A DNA stretch of 64,000 nt from Perognathus longimembris pacificus (Eukaryota; Chordata; Mammalia; Rodentia; Heteromyidae): NCBI RefSeq assembly GCF_023159225.1, contig NC_063181.1, forward strand, positions 6,779,606 to 6,843,605, read 5' to 3'. Below, piece by piece: positions 12,512-26,106 of the stretch (its first letter is position 1; each line of letters starts with the position of its first letter). A program made the translations under genes and the position numbers. Under the pieces are notes generated by a model. The model saw only the letters and a list, made by a program, of their open reading frames with translations. It ran no database searches and was not told the origin of the DNA.

Positions 12512-12723
12512 GCAGCCGGGCACAGGAGGCTCACGCCTATATTCCTAGCTACTCAGGAGGCTGGACTCTGAGGATTGTGGTTCCAAGCCAGCTTGGATAA
12601 GAAAGTCTGTGAGACTCTTATCTCCACTAAACTACCCCAGCCGGAAGTGGAGCTGTAGCTCAAGTGGTAGAATGCTAGCCTTGTGCACAACATCTGAGGG
12701 ATAGCACCCAGGCTCCATGAGCA
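12512..12723 (+). mobile_element. B1-Geo composite SINE
   Basis: Head GCCGGGCACAGGAGGCTCACGCC, right module GCCGGAAGTGGAGCTGTAGC. The 3' end is slightly truncated (CAGGCTCCATGAGCAG). Confidence 0.85.
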
Positions 12724-13326
12724 GAAAAAAAGAATTCCAGCAAAACGAAGGATGTGGGTGGGGTCCAGGGAGTCCGCCATCAGTGGAGTTTCCTGAAGCG
12801 TGCTCAAAGCTCTTAGAATGCTTGAACTTTCCAGATCCAAGTTCATATCTTAGGCGCCAAAGCTCATTTATCTTTCCAATGCCATGTCTAGTAAATTTCT
12901 TATACAAGATTCCACTTCATCTCCCTGCTTTAACTCTGACAGCCATGATACGAGAAATAAAATATTTCATTTTACCTTTTTTTATTTCCTCACAATACTA
13001 TATGTTCACTGTAAAAAAATGCCTTTTGATAAACATTCTAAAATATAAGTCCTACACCAAGAAAAAACTATTTTAACAGTTATATATATATATCATATAA
13101 ACTTTCTACCATCTTTTTTATGCATGGATAATTTATAACATGATAGTTTAAAATCATGGCTTTTTTTGAAAGGTAGGATAATAGTGACTATTTTTTTTCC
13201 ATAAAATGTTAAGTCCTTTCCACAACGTGCTATAGCTACAGGAAGTCCAGTTGTGTACTACAAATGGTGATATTTAGCCAGGAGATTTCAGATGCTCCCA
13301 ACTTGTAGTTAAATAACTGTATTGAT

Positions 13327-13445
13327 CACCAGGTGCTGGTGGCTCACACCTGGAATCCTAGCTACTTAAGAGGCAAAGATCTGGGGAAGGCAGTTCAAAG
13401 CCAGCCCAGGGAAGGGAAGTCTGTGAGACTCCTATCTCCAATTAA
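13327..13445 (+). mobile_element. B1 head-only SINE fragment
   Basis: The B1-like head GTGCTGGTGGCTCACACC runs to TATCTCCAATTAAC and then directly into a (CA/TA)n run. The Geo-type module is missing, so this copy is truncated. Confidence 0.75.
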
Positions 13446-13898
13446 CTACACACACACATACACATACACACCAAACCAACAAAAAACTCCGCATTGATCA
13501 ACATTCTAATAGCACATTCTTTGTATGGATCTAGGATAAATCCTCTCAGATTGATTCCTGCAAGTAGAAAATTTCAAAATGTTTGTGAAGCTTTTTCTTC
13601 TGCCTTGCCAAATAACCCTGTAGAAAAATGATAGCCATTTAAACAACCCCAAGTGGTATAAAAACTACTAATCTGCCGGCAACATTGTCAACATTTCATT
13701 TTTATCTTTGACAATTTTTTGGAAGATATATTAACTTCCCATTGTTTTCACCATATAATTTGTGGCCTCCACCAGGGAAGTTAAAAACAGTTTTCATGGA
13801 TTTACCACATACATTTCTTTTTCTGTAAAATGATATCCATTTCTTTCATCTGTTTTCTATTAAATCATCCATTTTTTTCCTCTCTTTGCTGTCATTGC

Positions 13899-14133
13899 TA
13901 TTCTTGTGCCCAGTCTGGGGCATGAACTGAGGGCCCTGTATTCTCACCTGGCGTTTTTGATCAAGACTGATGCTCTACCACTTGAGCCGCATCTCCACTT
14001 CTGGCTTTGTGCTGGTTAATTAGAGATAAGCGTTTCTGGGATTTGTCTGTGCACTCTGGCTTCAAACCCTGACCCTCAGATCTCAGTCGGCTTGGTAGCT
14101 AGGATTACAGATGTAAGCCACTGGGGCCCAGCA
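13899..14133 (-). mobile_element. B1-Geo composite SINE, diverged
   Basis: Reverse-complement signature: GGGGCATGAACTGAGGGCC, CCACTTGAGCC, CTGGTTAATTAGAGAT and GGATTACAGATGTAAGCCAC in that order. Confidence 0.8.
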
Positions 14134-14134
14134 A

Positions 14135-16730
14135 CTTCTAAATGCTTTCCATTAACTCTTCCTCATGCATTATAAATATCTTGAGGCTAACCCTTCCAGA
14201 AACAACAACAAAAATACCTTATTCTGTTTGGCGCTCTTCACTGTTTGATAAATGGATACGTTTTCACGATAGATTTTTGTGGAGTCGAATGATTTCATAT
14301 TTTTCTTTATGGCTTTTGTACTTTCATGTACCTAGAAAAGCCCTCTAGGCTTATTTTACAACCACTGAATTATCTTTAGAATTATAAAGCTTTTATTTTC
14401 CTTCACATTTGAATCTTTGCGCGTGCTCTGAGGCAGAAACCGACTTTTCCTAAATGTCTTTCCACTGACTGGAAATGTCAGCCGTCTCATGTGTGGATCG
14501 GTTCCATTTTGAATCTACCTCTGCTGCTTTTGGGGGTGGGGGTGGGGGGAGACCCCAGGATTTCTCACCCCTACAGGTCCTGCTTTGTGTCAGTCTCTAC
14601 CCCTGGGGAACCCATTCCTTGTCTCTACAAAACAAGACTTCACCCTCTGCCTTTACATCTTCGAGGAAGCAAAGGATCAAAATAATAGTTGACCATGGCT
14701 AGCACTTCAGACATTTTTTTTTAATCAAAGAGTTTTATTTCAAAAGGAAATTCTTTATATCAATGGAGTTTAATCTCCGTGGTGTTTTTTTTATTTCTCT
14801 CTCACTAATTAGCCATTAGTGACTGGGGGCCTGGGAGGAGTCGTGTTAAGACCCTGGCATTTCAGGGAACTCTCCAGGAAGGAAGGCTGGTTGGTGTTCT
14901 GTGAACAGCAGCTCCGCGTGCTGCTACGCCTGCAGAAGCAGCGGGGCGGGGGGGGGGGGGGGGAGGGCGGGGAAAGCAAGAACCCACTTAGACCATTGCA
15001 GAGGAGAAAGAGGCCTTTGACCCTGCACTGAAGACCTAGCTATCACTCATGGCTCCGAAGCTGTTTCTGGTCAGCTCCGTTAACCTGAATGTCGCTCTAA
15101 TGAGGCTGAGGTCATGGGTTCAATACCAGTGTGGTCTAATTACCAACAAGTCAACTGATCTCAGGGCCTCAGCTTGTACTTGGAAACCAAGTGAGCCATT
15201 TTGCATATGGTGAGCTCTAATCACACAGGGGTCGGGCGATGGGGGCGCGGGCGGGGGGGAGACCAGAGATAAATGAGAAGAAATCTCTACCACACTGGAA
15301 TGTGCGCCCGATGCCCAGCCGTTGGCAGGGTTGCACGTGAGCAACAAGAGCCCAGCTTCACACTGGCACGCCAACTAGCCATAATTGGCCTGTGGAGAGG
15401 CTGCCGAAATCCCCGATCTTAGGTTTTATTATTCTAGTCTGGGGGGAGGGAGAGGGAGGGCCAGGGGGTCCGGCTTCCACAGGAATGTGCCCGGTTACCA
15501 TGGGTGGGGAGCAAAGCCCGAATCAAAATTGCAATGGCGACACGAGGCTTCTTCCGGCTCTCGTTATGCAGCCTAAAAAGTGTGTTCACAAGCAGCAGGA
15601 GGAGCCATCTCCGTCTTCACACAAATAGAAATCCTTGTTTTCAGACTTACTACGCTTTCCGTGATCAGTTCTATTATCGTACAAATAACATTTCATAAGA
15701 GACACAGACATCCGTAGGTAAAATTCTAAAAACCATCTACCGCCTCCCATAAATTAAATTCATTGTTCCCAGCAAACTTTCGGCCCCGACACCCAGAAGC
15801 ACTGTCTTGTGGAGGTTTCCTCCTAAGTGGGCAGGTCTTCAAGGTCCTCCAGCCCTTCAACTTGATAGGAGGAATGTGCTGAAACCCTACACATACCTGA
15901 GACCAGAGACACCTCTGTCCTCTTGAACCCACACACATTTTGTGCCCCAACGACTGCCTATTCACAAGTTTTTGCCATGATTTCCTTTGGAAGACACCAC
16001 GGAGGAAACGCCAATGCTGAAGAATCTGTGCACCCCTTCCGAAGAATTCCCTGTAATTTCTCATGGAAACACTTTGTGAAAAGCCAGTCATATATCGTAG
16101 CCCTAAGCACAAAACCATGGGTCCCTCTAACCACACGAAACAGCTGTGCCCTCGGGAAAGGTCAGCTGCTGTAGTCATGTTTCTTCTTTACTTTTAAAGG
16201 AATGTCAGACCATGTTTTATGCGGCCCTTATGACGGGGGTCCTGTTTATTGTATCACCAAGTAGCCTTCACTTCAGGACAAGGAAACCACCATTATTTGG
16301 AGAGTATATATCTTTCTGACTTGCAGGAAAGATGAAAATTAAGAACGGCCCCCCTTTTCTATTCTGGAGTGGGTCTAAGTATTCTTTGACAGTCCCCTAC
16401 AATATTTCAAACATCTTCGTCAGACCCATAAAACCCGATGCCGGACTCCCGGGGGCCCAGCCGAGCCCGGGGTCTCTGGGGTGAGGACAGGTTGTGCAAA
16501 GTACAGGCCCAAGGCTGCACTTGGAGGATGTGTTGATCAAGGGCCCAAGGACACGGGGACACATATGAAGAAATCACACGAAGTCATGACTGCGTTTAGC
16601 TTAGCAGGTGCCGGGCCCTGTGTGCGGCAGCGGACACACACCACCTCAGTTTCTCCTCACACCTGTTGAACAGTCACGTCTTGTATCTGGATGCTAAGGA
16701 TAAGGAGACTGAGATGTAAAGAGAGCGAGG
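14135..16730. other. Gene-free unique sequence with 16-base G run
   Basis: No exon is recognised. Repeat-poor apart from a G run at 14948-14963 inside a G-rich stretch (14941-14972) with G-quadruplex potential. Confidence 0.4.
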
Positions 16731-16734
16731 AACT

Positions 16735-17072
16735 GGATGTGGTGGCTCACATCTGCCATCTCAGCTACTTAGGAGGCAGAGATCGGGAGGCTTGTAGTCC
16801 AAGGCCAGGGAGGGGATGTGGGATGAGGGGGCCCAGAGGCCCCATGTCCAACAACATGGCGGAAATGAGAAGCACAGGAGACCAGGTTCAGCTTGAGCAC
16901 AGGAAGATTGTGGTCCAGACTGATCTGGACAGAAACTTAAGGCCCTATCCAAAATAATGATAATGATAATAACACTAACAACCACAGCAAAAAGGATAGA
17001 GGACATGGCTTGAGTGAGAGAGCACTTGCCTCGCAAGTACAAGACCCCAAGTGCAATCCTCAGGATCATCAA
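16735..17072 (+). mobile_element. Old B1-ID composite SINE
   Basis: A B1-like head (GGATGTGGTGGCTCACATCTGCC) and, after an insertion, an ID-like tail (GAGAGAGCACTTGCCTCGCAAGTAC...AAGTGCAATCCTCAG). Longer than usual and diverged. Confidence 0.6.
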
Positions 17073-17074
17073 AC

Positions 17075-19705
17075 AATAATCAAGCTGTTCGCACCAAGAT
17101 CGCCTTGCTAGAAAGTGAGAGCACAGGGATTCAAACCCAGGGGACGCCTCTCAAAACCACCATGCAGGTCATCAACACGCACGATCGCACGATGGTCTCC
17201 AGGTAACAGGTACCATGGATGTACAACGGTGGCCTTCGACGGCGTGCAACCATTACTATGGAAATCACATCCCAGAGGACAAGGGCCTGCTTGAAACCAG
17301 ATCCGTGTGACCTCAAACCCCACACTCCCATGGCCAAAGTCTTGACCTGGAGAATTTTCTAGAAGTACAGAGCATGCGCAAGGATCAGGTGGGGGAGACG
17401 GGCGGATGAATTGCCGGGAGGTTCTGGGTTGAATCCTTGTCAGAGCCTGTTTGGCTGGGTTTTTTCTATGCTCGGCTAGGTGGAAATGCAGGAACGTCCT
17501 GAAGGTGCAGAGAACAGATTGGATGTGGCCCACGCTTGCGAGGGAAACGAGACCTGTGAGTGAGTAAATCCAGCAGCGCCAGGTGAGCCTGGGCAGGTCT
17601 GGTGTCGGTTAGAACTTGGTGTCAAGAAGGGAAACCACATGGTTCCGGCGATGCCTGTGTAAACTTGCTTCTGCTGAGAGAAGAGGAAGCCACAGCCCAC
17701 GCAAAGTTACTTTTTCTCCGCCTTTTAGTTTATTGGCCTTTACTTCCCTGTCCTTTCTCTTCTCCCTCCTTCTCAAGCACACCCAGAGGAGGGGTGTCAG
17801 GAGAGAGTTCAGGGGTACAGGAAGTGGATGGGTAGGTGGGCTGGCTTTTAGTCTTGGCTCTGAACCCCCACTAGGTTTGGTAAACTTAGCTGTTTCACAT
17901 ATATCTTTCCACTCCAAGTCCTTCATGGTTTTCCCCCGAGCAGATTCATATTAAATGGCAAGTAGAATGGTCACATTTCATCAGTGACATGAAGGTGTTA
18001 GGCCAAATGGACTCCATGGGCCTTTCGAATTTGAAGTGCGGTGACTTCCACCGAGATAAAGCCCATTCCTGTTCCCTTTCACCTTCTCTTTTGTTTGCAC
18101 ACTTCCTCCTTTTGTGACTTCCAACCTACCTTCAAGGTTCTATGAAGTAGAAAGTCATGTACAGATGATGAGGACAGGAATAGTAAGAGTGTGAAGTCTC
18201 TCTCTCTCTCTCTCTGTCACACACGCAACCCTACTCCCGTGGTACTTTGACGCTTTAGGGGAGCCCCTGAAAACAAGAGGGCTTCTATTCATTATTTTTC
18301 TTAAGGCGGTGTTCACAAGGCCTCCAGTGGAATCTGGCTCCCATTGGTTTGCAAGCTGGGCATCCTTGTGGGAAGAAAGGAGACTTCTCTACAGAGTGAG
18401 TCAACCAGGCATGTGAGCTACCACGAAAGCGACAGCCTACAGCCTCCGCAACAAAGGGACACTTGTCAGAGGCACAAAAGACAGGAGACAACCCAGAAGC
18501 CTGTAAGGACGGTCAGTTGTGGCAAGTCGGTGTGAACCTGTCCTGTCCTTGGAGACGTCTCCCAGGGCTGGAGGACTCCAGGGCTGGAGCGCCACCCCCG
18601 GCCAACACTTCCTACAGGACCCGCCCAGCTCCTGCCAAAGCCTGTGACCTGCGCCACCCAGGGTCCAGCCACCTGCGGCAAGAGGACTGAGCACTGTGCA
18701 AGAAAGCATGCTGAGGTGCTGGAATTTCCTCGGTCCTCAGCGTCAGTCTCTTAGATGTAAGTAGAGACCTGTGGCTGGTGGCTGCCATGTGGGCAAAGGA
18801 GGAAGTGGGCATTAGAAGCTCAGATGAAAGAACAGAAGGCTGGGGTAAATTCCATCACAGGGAAGTTGGGTAACATCATAGAAAATGTTGAGGAGGTTCT
18901 GGGTAATTGAGTCTCTGAATCCCAGAATTTTTTTTTAAGAGGGGGGGAAAAAAAAGTGCCAGAAAGAAAAGAGAAGGATCTTACCCTGGAACTGTCTCAG
19001 GCACCCCTGCTACGCAGCTGCAGTTCTCCATGACGGTTGGATGGACAAATGGTTGCTAATTGTTCAGCTTAGGCTCATTTGACTAATGATAAAGGAGACC
19101 CACTAATGTTGCTTCAAGCAAATGAAGTTGTAGAAAGGCTGACTTTATGCAAAGACGGGAATAGATCTCCACAATCAGGAAAATACGGAGCTATGACACA
19201 CAGAGAACAGGCACTTCTGGAATAACCATCCACAACTAAATGTGGTAATAACATCTGACACCTGTGACTGGGCCATAAGCACCTTTTCTGGGTTTCAGCT
19301 CAGATATGAACCAATGATAATCAAGAAAAGATTCTGATTATGGATCAGTGACAAGAATGAGGAAATCTTGTGTCTGTGGTGAAAGTTGAGTATTATAAGG
19401 TTGGGTATCATAAGTAGAAATGAAAGTACCATATTCAGTCCCAGTTCATGATTTCTTCTGTGTTTTCTCAATGCAATTGATCTTCACATTAACAAAAGTA
19501 AAGCAAACACTGGAAGAGAAAGGTCAATTAGCCTTATGTTCCACGAGTTGTGTCTCTAGGCTTACACAAAGGATGCTACTAGAGTCTTGCAGAAACCATG
19601 AAAGTTGAAATGACTAGATATTTTCTGGACAATAGGAAAAGGAGGAAAGAATCCATACAATGGAAAGGATAAACATTCTCCATTTTTTAAGAAAGGATAG
19701 AAAAA
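17075..19705. other. Gene-free unique sequence
   Basis: No exon or interspersed repeat I can defend, apart from a short (CT)n at about 18198-18216 and a Geo-like tail remnant at about 19709-19740 (GAGTTCAAGACCCAGGACC). Confidence 0.35.
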
Positions 19706-19782
19706 AGTTTCTAGAGTTCAAGACCCAGGACCAGCAAAACAAACAAAAATACCTGCAAATTTAACTATACCTAGGATACTTT

Positions 19783-20018
19783 GTGGGTTTTTGTTTGCTT
19801 GTTTGATGATCCTGGGGCTTGAACTCAGTTCCTGAGCTTTTTTGCTCAAGGATAGCTCTCTGCCACTTGAGCCTCAGTTCCACTTCAGCTTCTTGGTGAT
19901 TCATTGGAGATAAGAATCTTATAGACTTTCCTGCCATGGTTGGCTTCAAACTGTAATCCTCAGATCTCAGCTTCTTGAGTGGCTACAATTACAGGCATGA
20001 ATTACCAGTGCCCAACTC
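19783..20018 (-). mobile_element. B1-Geo composite SINE
   Basis: Reverse-complement signature CCTGGGGCTTGAACTCAG, TGCCACTTGAGCC, TTCATTGGAGATAAG, CCTCAGATCTCAG and ATTACAGGCATGA in that order. Confidence 0.85.
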
Positions 20019-20149
20019 TAAGTGAGTTTTTGAGGGAATGCACTTTAGACATAGTTTGAAAGGCAAACAATGGTCTCGGAGAGTCAAAATGGGTCCACTA
20101 GAAATAAACATGCATTGCAAGGCATTTAACTTGAGTCACTAAATCTTTT

Positions 20150-20355
20150 TTTTTTTTTTTTTGCCAGTCCTGGGGCTTGAACTTAGGGCCTGAGCACTGT
20201 CCCTGGCTTCCTTTTTTGCTCAAGGCTAGCACTCAACCACTTGAGCCACAGTGCCACTTCCAGCTTTTTCTGTATATGTGGTGCTAAGGAATCGAACCCA
20301 GGGCTCCATGTATATGAGGCGAGTACTTTACCACTAGGCCATATTCCCAGCCCCC
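20150..20355 (-). mobile_element. IDL-Geo-type dimeric SINE with near-perfect target-site duplication
   Basis: Full dimer on the minus strand: poly-T at the left end, GCCAGTCCTGGGGCTTGAAC, then TGTATATGTGGTGCT and the ID-like end GGCCATATTCCCAGCCCC. Flanks TGAGTCACTAAATCTTTT (20132-20149) and TGAGTCACTAAGTCTTTT (20356-20373) match at 17 of 18 bases. Confidence 0.93.
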
Positions 20356-20373
20356 TGAGTCACTAAGTCTTTT

Positions 20374-23300
20374 GGACAAGATTTAAAATTTTGACTAAAA
20401 GCTGATATTGCTAGAGGGCTTAGTAAGCACTTGGCTCTCCTCAAAGCATTGTGATTAATAGATAGCTGTCAACCTGAGGGGAGGTTTCTACATTGTTCCA
20501 TAGAACTATCTGTCCTTGGCCTAATCTGCTGAACATTCATGGTGACTTAAAGAGGACAATGACGACAGGTTCATTAAATCAGCACATGACAGGAAACTAG
20601 CAGGAACAGATAACAGATTTCAAGCCCCAAATCTTCTCTCACACTATTGGTGGCAATGAGCCAATGTCCATAAATTAGTGGCATGAGCGGCTTCCTCCTT
20701 CCACACAGACTAGTGGCCTCAGCTGCTTGAAAGCCCTGCTTTAGGGAGTCCAGGAAAGTCTTAGCCAAGTGACGAAAACCCAGCTCCTCCAGCTCCCATC
20801 ATCAGATCCCCAGAAACAGTGGGCTTCCACTCTTTCCTGGACCCATTTTGTTTTGAGGTCAACATAACATGTACCTCTTGTCTATCCCTTGTCTCAGCCC
20901 TGGCATCTCATTAGGACCAGTTTACACTGACACCCTAATCCCCACTCCTCAGTCCCTCATCTTGGCACCCTGCTCCCCAGGAAGTCACAACAGAACAAAC
21001 ATGGATAGCCTCAAGTATTTCTCCTTCTTTCCTGATGCAGAACCTGCGATGTCATTCTTGCAATTTGTCTTCTGATGGACTCTTGTTTGTTCATTTGGTG
21101 GTCCTGGGGCTTGAATTCGGGGCTGGGCTCTGCGGCTGAGCAGGTTCTGAATGATGATATCCACTGATGTCATCTAAAAGGCTCAGTTCCATGTGGGATA
21201 CGAGACAATCAATGTCTCTGGGTTTGGAAATCAGTAAAATACACACTAAGAGCAGTAACTTGAGTTCAGCAGATTATGAACCCTAAATCCAGTGAGAGCT
21301 CGCACTCTGCTGTCAGAGATGGGGAGTCCATCTGTAGGGAAGTAATTGTCTTGCCCCCTCCACCACCTGCTAATTAGACCATGAGTGCCACAGGGAGAAA
21401 CCAAGGAACAAGAGAAACGCTCAGCTTCCTTGGAGAAAAATGGCTAGGAAGTTATGAGGCTTGAAACTAATTAAATAAACAGAAGTTATCAAGTGTGGAT
21501 TTTTAACTGAAAAAGTCATAGTAGTGATCCACAAATTCCCAGCCTGGCACAGGAAAAAAGGATTGGAGTCATTTCTTTAAGACAAGCAAGCTTCAGTAAG
21601 TGAAAGCTATAGGAAGTCAGATTTCCTACAATTGCGAACAATTAGAACTGCAGAAGATTTGTCTAAGACCTGCCTTAAGACATCCCAAATCTCAGGTGGT
21701 TGAAAGTGCTTAGAAAGAGACAGATAGCTGTAATGTTACATCCAGGCACAATCTGCTGTTTAGATAATGAGAACGTCTTTAAGGCCATTTAACCCTTAGA
21801 TATATGGTATTATAATTATTCATCTGATTTTTCTAGAGTTACTTTTTCTAATTCTTTTCAACTACCATTCCAAGAATATCTATCTATCCATCCATTGATA
21901 GATAGATGGATAGATAGATAGATAGATAGATTAGATACATAGATACATAGACCATAGATAGACCATAGACATATGGTAGAGAAGATACATGACCTCTCTT
22001 TCTAAGTTTGCAAGGCTGGACAGAGGAAAGTTAGGGAAGAGCAAAACAAATCCTTCTTTGAAGATACAGCTGGCCTGTATCTGCTGGAGTGTCTGAGATT
22101 CCCCCGCATTGTCTGTAATGATCTTTGCCCTTCCCTCGCTCCCTAGGGTTCTGTGAAGGATGATTCTGATCATGTCCTCTTATCAAACTCTGGATGACAG
22201 ATCCATCTCTCTCTCCTAGGCCTTCCTCTTCACAGATGGGGACAACTCCGGGACACACGATGCAGTGGTCAAGTTTGGTGGAGGGAGATTTATGGACCCA
22301 GCCAGTGAAACCCACCCCCATGGTTTGATGGCTCCAGTATATCCCTGGGGAGAGGGGGAACAGAGAGGGGGGCGGAGAGAGCATGAAGCCACGAGTTATA
22401 CATGTCTATTTTGACATGACATCCCATGGCCATTCTGCCGGGCTTTCCTCTATCCCTGGGCCTGGCTCTCTGGTCCAGAAGCCACACGGTGAAGCCCTGC
22501 CTCTCTCCTACATCTCAGGATGAGCAGACTATCAACACAGGGAGCATCTCTGTCCAAAACCATGTATCTTAAACCAGCCAATGGAAGATGGAGAGTTGCC
22601 TCCAGATTTGGGAGATGTGATTATTCTCATGATCATTATCCTCCCAACTTAATAAAAACCTTAGATAAGGAAAGGGGTCAGGATAAAGAACCAGCTATTC
22701 AGCTAGTTTCAGAGAGATCAGTGCTAGTCTCCAGAGACAAGCTGAACCATGTATGGGAGGCACCACAGAAGGTCCTGTCCAGTCTGGGCGTTGACTGGGA
22801 CTTGTAGTATATTGAATTATCACCACACAGGTCCTGGAGTTCAGGCCCCAGGATCTGTGACCCAAGGTAGCCAAGTCAGTGAAGTCCAGAGACCTTTAAG
22901 AAGTTGGAAAGTCAAAGACTGGAATTCACACGGACAAGATAATTTTCTGACCTAGAAATCACCAGCCAGGTCTCCCATCCTTCCTTGTTTTTCTGGATTC
23001 TCCGCCAACAACAGTGGGAGTGCAGCACATCTCTAAAGGAAGAGGCAGTAAGAGAGAAACGCGAGAGGAAGAGACAGACTCTACCAGGATACTCGACAAT
23101 GATCCAAAGTATATATCAAAGTGAATAAAATCCGTGGACTGAAGTCATGAGCGTTTCTCAGCTCAGTGGGTCTTTGGGGCCCAGAACAATGGCTGCCGCG
23201 CATCATCAAGACATCAAGACGTCCTCTAGAAAGGCAAATCACCTTTGATATCCTCAGTTACTAAAGTAAAGTACCAGATGCTTTTAGAAAGAGTCTCAGA

Positions 23301-23745
23301 AGGCATTTCAAATGCTTGCTTTTTCTCTTTTTAAAGGTGTGGGGAAGTTTGGGGTTTGTTTGTTTTTTTCTGTTTAAAATGGAGCTTCTAACCCCGCACC
23401 ACTCCCCCCTCCCGTCACGCTAACCTTAGTAGCACAGCTACCATGATAAACAAATAGACCCCCTAATACTACGTCACTACGATATTTTTCTTTCATCTCT
23501 GCCTTCAGACCCCAAGCAGGCGGCCCAGGCAGATAGGGCCATCAAGTCATGTGCTCCAGCACCTAAAACAGGTGAAAGGCCTCCATACCCTGCCAGTGAG
23601 TTCTAGCTTCCCACATAGTAGGAGTGTCAGCCTCTCCTTCCCAATGGCCTGTGCTCACCGTACAGCTTCACACTAGCCTTATCCCTTAGCCAATCCCTTT
23701 GCAATAAATGCTACTGCTCTGCTTCTCTGTTTGAACCTTAGCATG
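20374..23745. other. Gene-free sequence with tetranucleotide repeat
   Basis: No exon is recognised. A fragment at about 21094-21140 resembles the end of a minus-strand Geo module. A stretch near 23.58-23.74 kb, with GCAATAAATGCTACTGC before a CT-rich segment, resembles the end of an LTR but is not assignable. Confidence 0.35.
21877..21972. repeat. (TATC)n/(GATA)n inverted tetranucleotide repeat
   Basis: A short TATC run is followed by GATA units, so the strand can fold back on itself. Degenerate GATA-type units continue to about 21972. Confidence 0.9.
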
Positions 23746-23808
23746 GACGTTTATACTCACATTTCTTTGATCTGGGGGCTTGAACTCAAGGCCTGGGTAT
23801 TGTCCTTG

Positions 23809-23810
<2 letters not shown>

Positions 23811-23858
<48 letters not shown>
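23811..23858. repeat. (CT)n microsatellite in a pyrimidine-rich stretch
   Basis: Pure CT repeat. A low-complexity pyrimidine tract continues to about 24080, giving spurious Ser/Leu/Phe open frames. It abuts a partial minus-strand Geo-type end at about 23766-23808. Confidence 0.95.
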
Positions 23859-23862
<4 letters not shown>

Positions 23863-24091
23863 GTCTCTCTCTCCCTTTTTGTCTCTCTCTTTCTCTCCCC
23901 CCCTCTCTGTCTCTCTCTGTGTTTCTGCCTCTGTGTCTGTCTTTTTTCACATTCTTAAGCCATTTCTGTCTTTCTTTCTTCTTTCTTCATTTCCTTTTTC
24001 TTTCTCCCACTCTCTCTGTCCCATTCTCCCCCTCAGCCCCCCATATCCCTTTCTCTGTGTGTCTGTCCCTATCATTCTGTCTTTCTTTTTC

Positions 24092-24296
24092 TCCAGTCAA
24101 GTGTTTGAACCCAGGGCTTTGTCTTTGCTAGCAGGTACTTTACCCCTTGAGCCACTCCTCTAACTCTTTTGCTTTGGTTTCTTTTCTAACAGGGCATCAT
24201 GCTAACTTTGCCTGGACTGGCCTTGAACCATGATACTCCTATCTCTGCATCATGAGTTTCTGGGATTATAGATACTCACTACCATGTCCATTCCTT
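24092..24296 (-). mobile_element. Old ID-B1 (B4-like) SINE
   Basis: Reverse-complement signature GTTTGAACCCAGGGC, GCTAGCAGGTACTTTACCCCTTGAGCC, GGACTGGCCTTGAACC and TGGGATTATAGATACTCACTACCATG. Confidence 0.65.
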
Positions 24297-24299
24297 AAT

Positions 24300-25650
24300 C
24301 TCAACCTTATAGGGCCAAAAAATTTTTTAAAAGGAGCAGAAAACTGAACATGCAGTCCTGGAAAATATCTATAACTAAGAATATACTGCAGATAAAATGT
24401 AGAAAGTACACATGATTGGGATGCATATGGAATGAACCCTAAATATTTACCATCCTAATTTATTTTAGGGTAAGGTCTTAATGGCCTCTTAGTTTTATTT
24501 TGTTTTTGCCTTTACATTTTTTCTTGAAAATAGATGTGCACAAAGAAAAAAAATGAATTCAATGTAGCTGGGTTTCAATTAATGAAAGTTTTGTGATATC
24601 TGCTTCGTGGGTTAATAAAAATAACTTTACACAGGGAAATTTTCCTCTGGTCTTTCTGCATTCCCACAAGAAATTTTTATTTAAAAAATAATAATCACCA
24701 TAATAATAATTTTCTTATTTTCTAAAGGGGGCCCCATGGACCGCACTGGCTTAGAACAGTTGTGTGTGGGCAGAAACCAGAGGTTAACTTTCGTTCTCTT
24801 GGGTGATGAACACTGACATGGGACTGCAGAAAAGCCTTCATCCAATTCTTTCTCCAAATTAAATCAAGAGCATTGATAATTAGTTTCTATCAAAGACATC
24901 TAGGGGGAAATGAAAGCAAGTGAAAAAGGCATAAGTTGCTGTTACTTCTTCATTAATATTTGCTCCCAAATGCAGGTCAGATAAACCACACTCACAGTTT
25001 TAAATGAGCTGCTTTCAAGTTGATGAATTATCTTTCTCCTTGGGTTTATACCACCCATTGTGTCTAATTATTCCCAATCCATTTTCTTCTCTAACTTGAG
25101 ATTTAGTCAAATAAAGAAAACCAAGCTCTGCTCCCTGGACACCGAACCCCATTTTGCTCTCCGAGTTTTCCCCCCCACCACATGGACAATCCACTTGGAA
25201 TTCTCCCCCGGCAGAGCTTCCCCCTGGCTGGAAGGCCGGGAAAAGGCAGGAGGCTCCCTGAACAGCAGCCGCTCGGGGAGGAAGCCTGGTAGGTGCTACA
25301 AGTGCAGATGGGACCCTGCTTGACCAGCACCGCACTGATCTCCCCTGGCCCTGCCTGTTTGTGAGCTGACAGTGCTCCCCTCGGGCCCCGCCTCCCGTCT
25401 CCCAGCCCCGGGAAATGACCATTCAGCCCAAGCTACGTCTCATCACCCACACAACACCCAAATGGAGCCCTTTGGTGATTTTCGCCACACCAAGGGCATG
25501 GAGCAGTGGAGCTTTGGCCTTGAGGGAGCAGGCATGCGCTTCCCCCTGGTAGCCAAGCTGGAGTAACAAGAACTTGATTTATTATCAGGCGTGAACCACC
25601 TACAGGAACGAACAATACATGTGAACCGAGGATTCTGAAGGGAAAACATT
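24300..25650. other. Gene-free unique sequence
   Basis: AT-rich and repeat-free at 24.3-25.1 kb, then moderately GC. There are no defensible exons. It looks like unique non-coding sequence. Confidence 0.4.
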
Positions 25651-25652
25651 CA

Positions 25653-25858
25653 CATCGGGTGCTGCGGCTCAGGCCTGTAATCCTAGCTACTTGAGAGACA
25701 TAGGAGGATCAAGGTTTAGCTGCCTAGCAAACCATCAAGACCTTACTAAAAAATAACACAAGCAAAAGGGGCTGGGATGGGGCTTAAGTGGGGGGATGGA
25801 TGTCTAACAACAATGACAAACAAAAGTGCAAGTGCCTGAGTTCAAACTCCGGGACCAC
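25653..25858 (+). mobile_element. B1-ID composite SINE
   Basis: Head GGTGCTGCGGCTCAGGCCTGTAATCC, an ID-like tail with GGGGCTTAAGTGG, and GAGTTCAAACTCCGGGACC. A (CCACCG)-type tail follows. Confidence 0.65.
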
Positions 25859-26000
25859 CACCACCGCCACCGCCGCCGAAACAAGAGAAGATCCGAAACA
25901 ACCATCCAGAGACGACTCCCCAGCGATGGCAAACACTTGAGATGAGCCTTGTTACCCGGAACTGAATGCCCAGAGAATGCCAAGGCTTGCCATCCTTCCC

Positions 26001-26001
26001 C

Positions 26002-26046
<45 letters not shown>

Positions 26047-26054
26047 GAGAGAGG

Positions 26055-26088
<34 letters not shown>

Positions 26089-26106
26089 GGGAGGGAGAGA
26101 GAGAGG
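26001..26106. repeat. (TG)n(GA)n compound microsatellite
   Basis: A short TG run followed by about 90 bases of GA/GGGA purine repeat. Confidence 0.95.

Noticed and set aside
23580..23745. Solo LTR suggested by GCAATAAATGCTACTGC
   Set aside because: I could not find matching LTR termini or a target-site duplication, so no element is called.
23731..24163. Ser/Leu-rich open frames
   Set aside because: Products of the (CT)n and pyrimidine-rich tract.
26001..26106. Arg/Glu-repeat open frames
   Set aside because: Translation of a (GA)n microsatellite.
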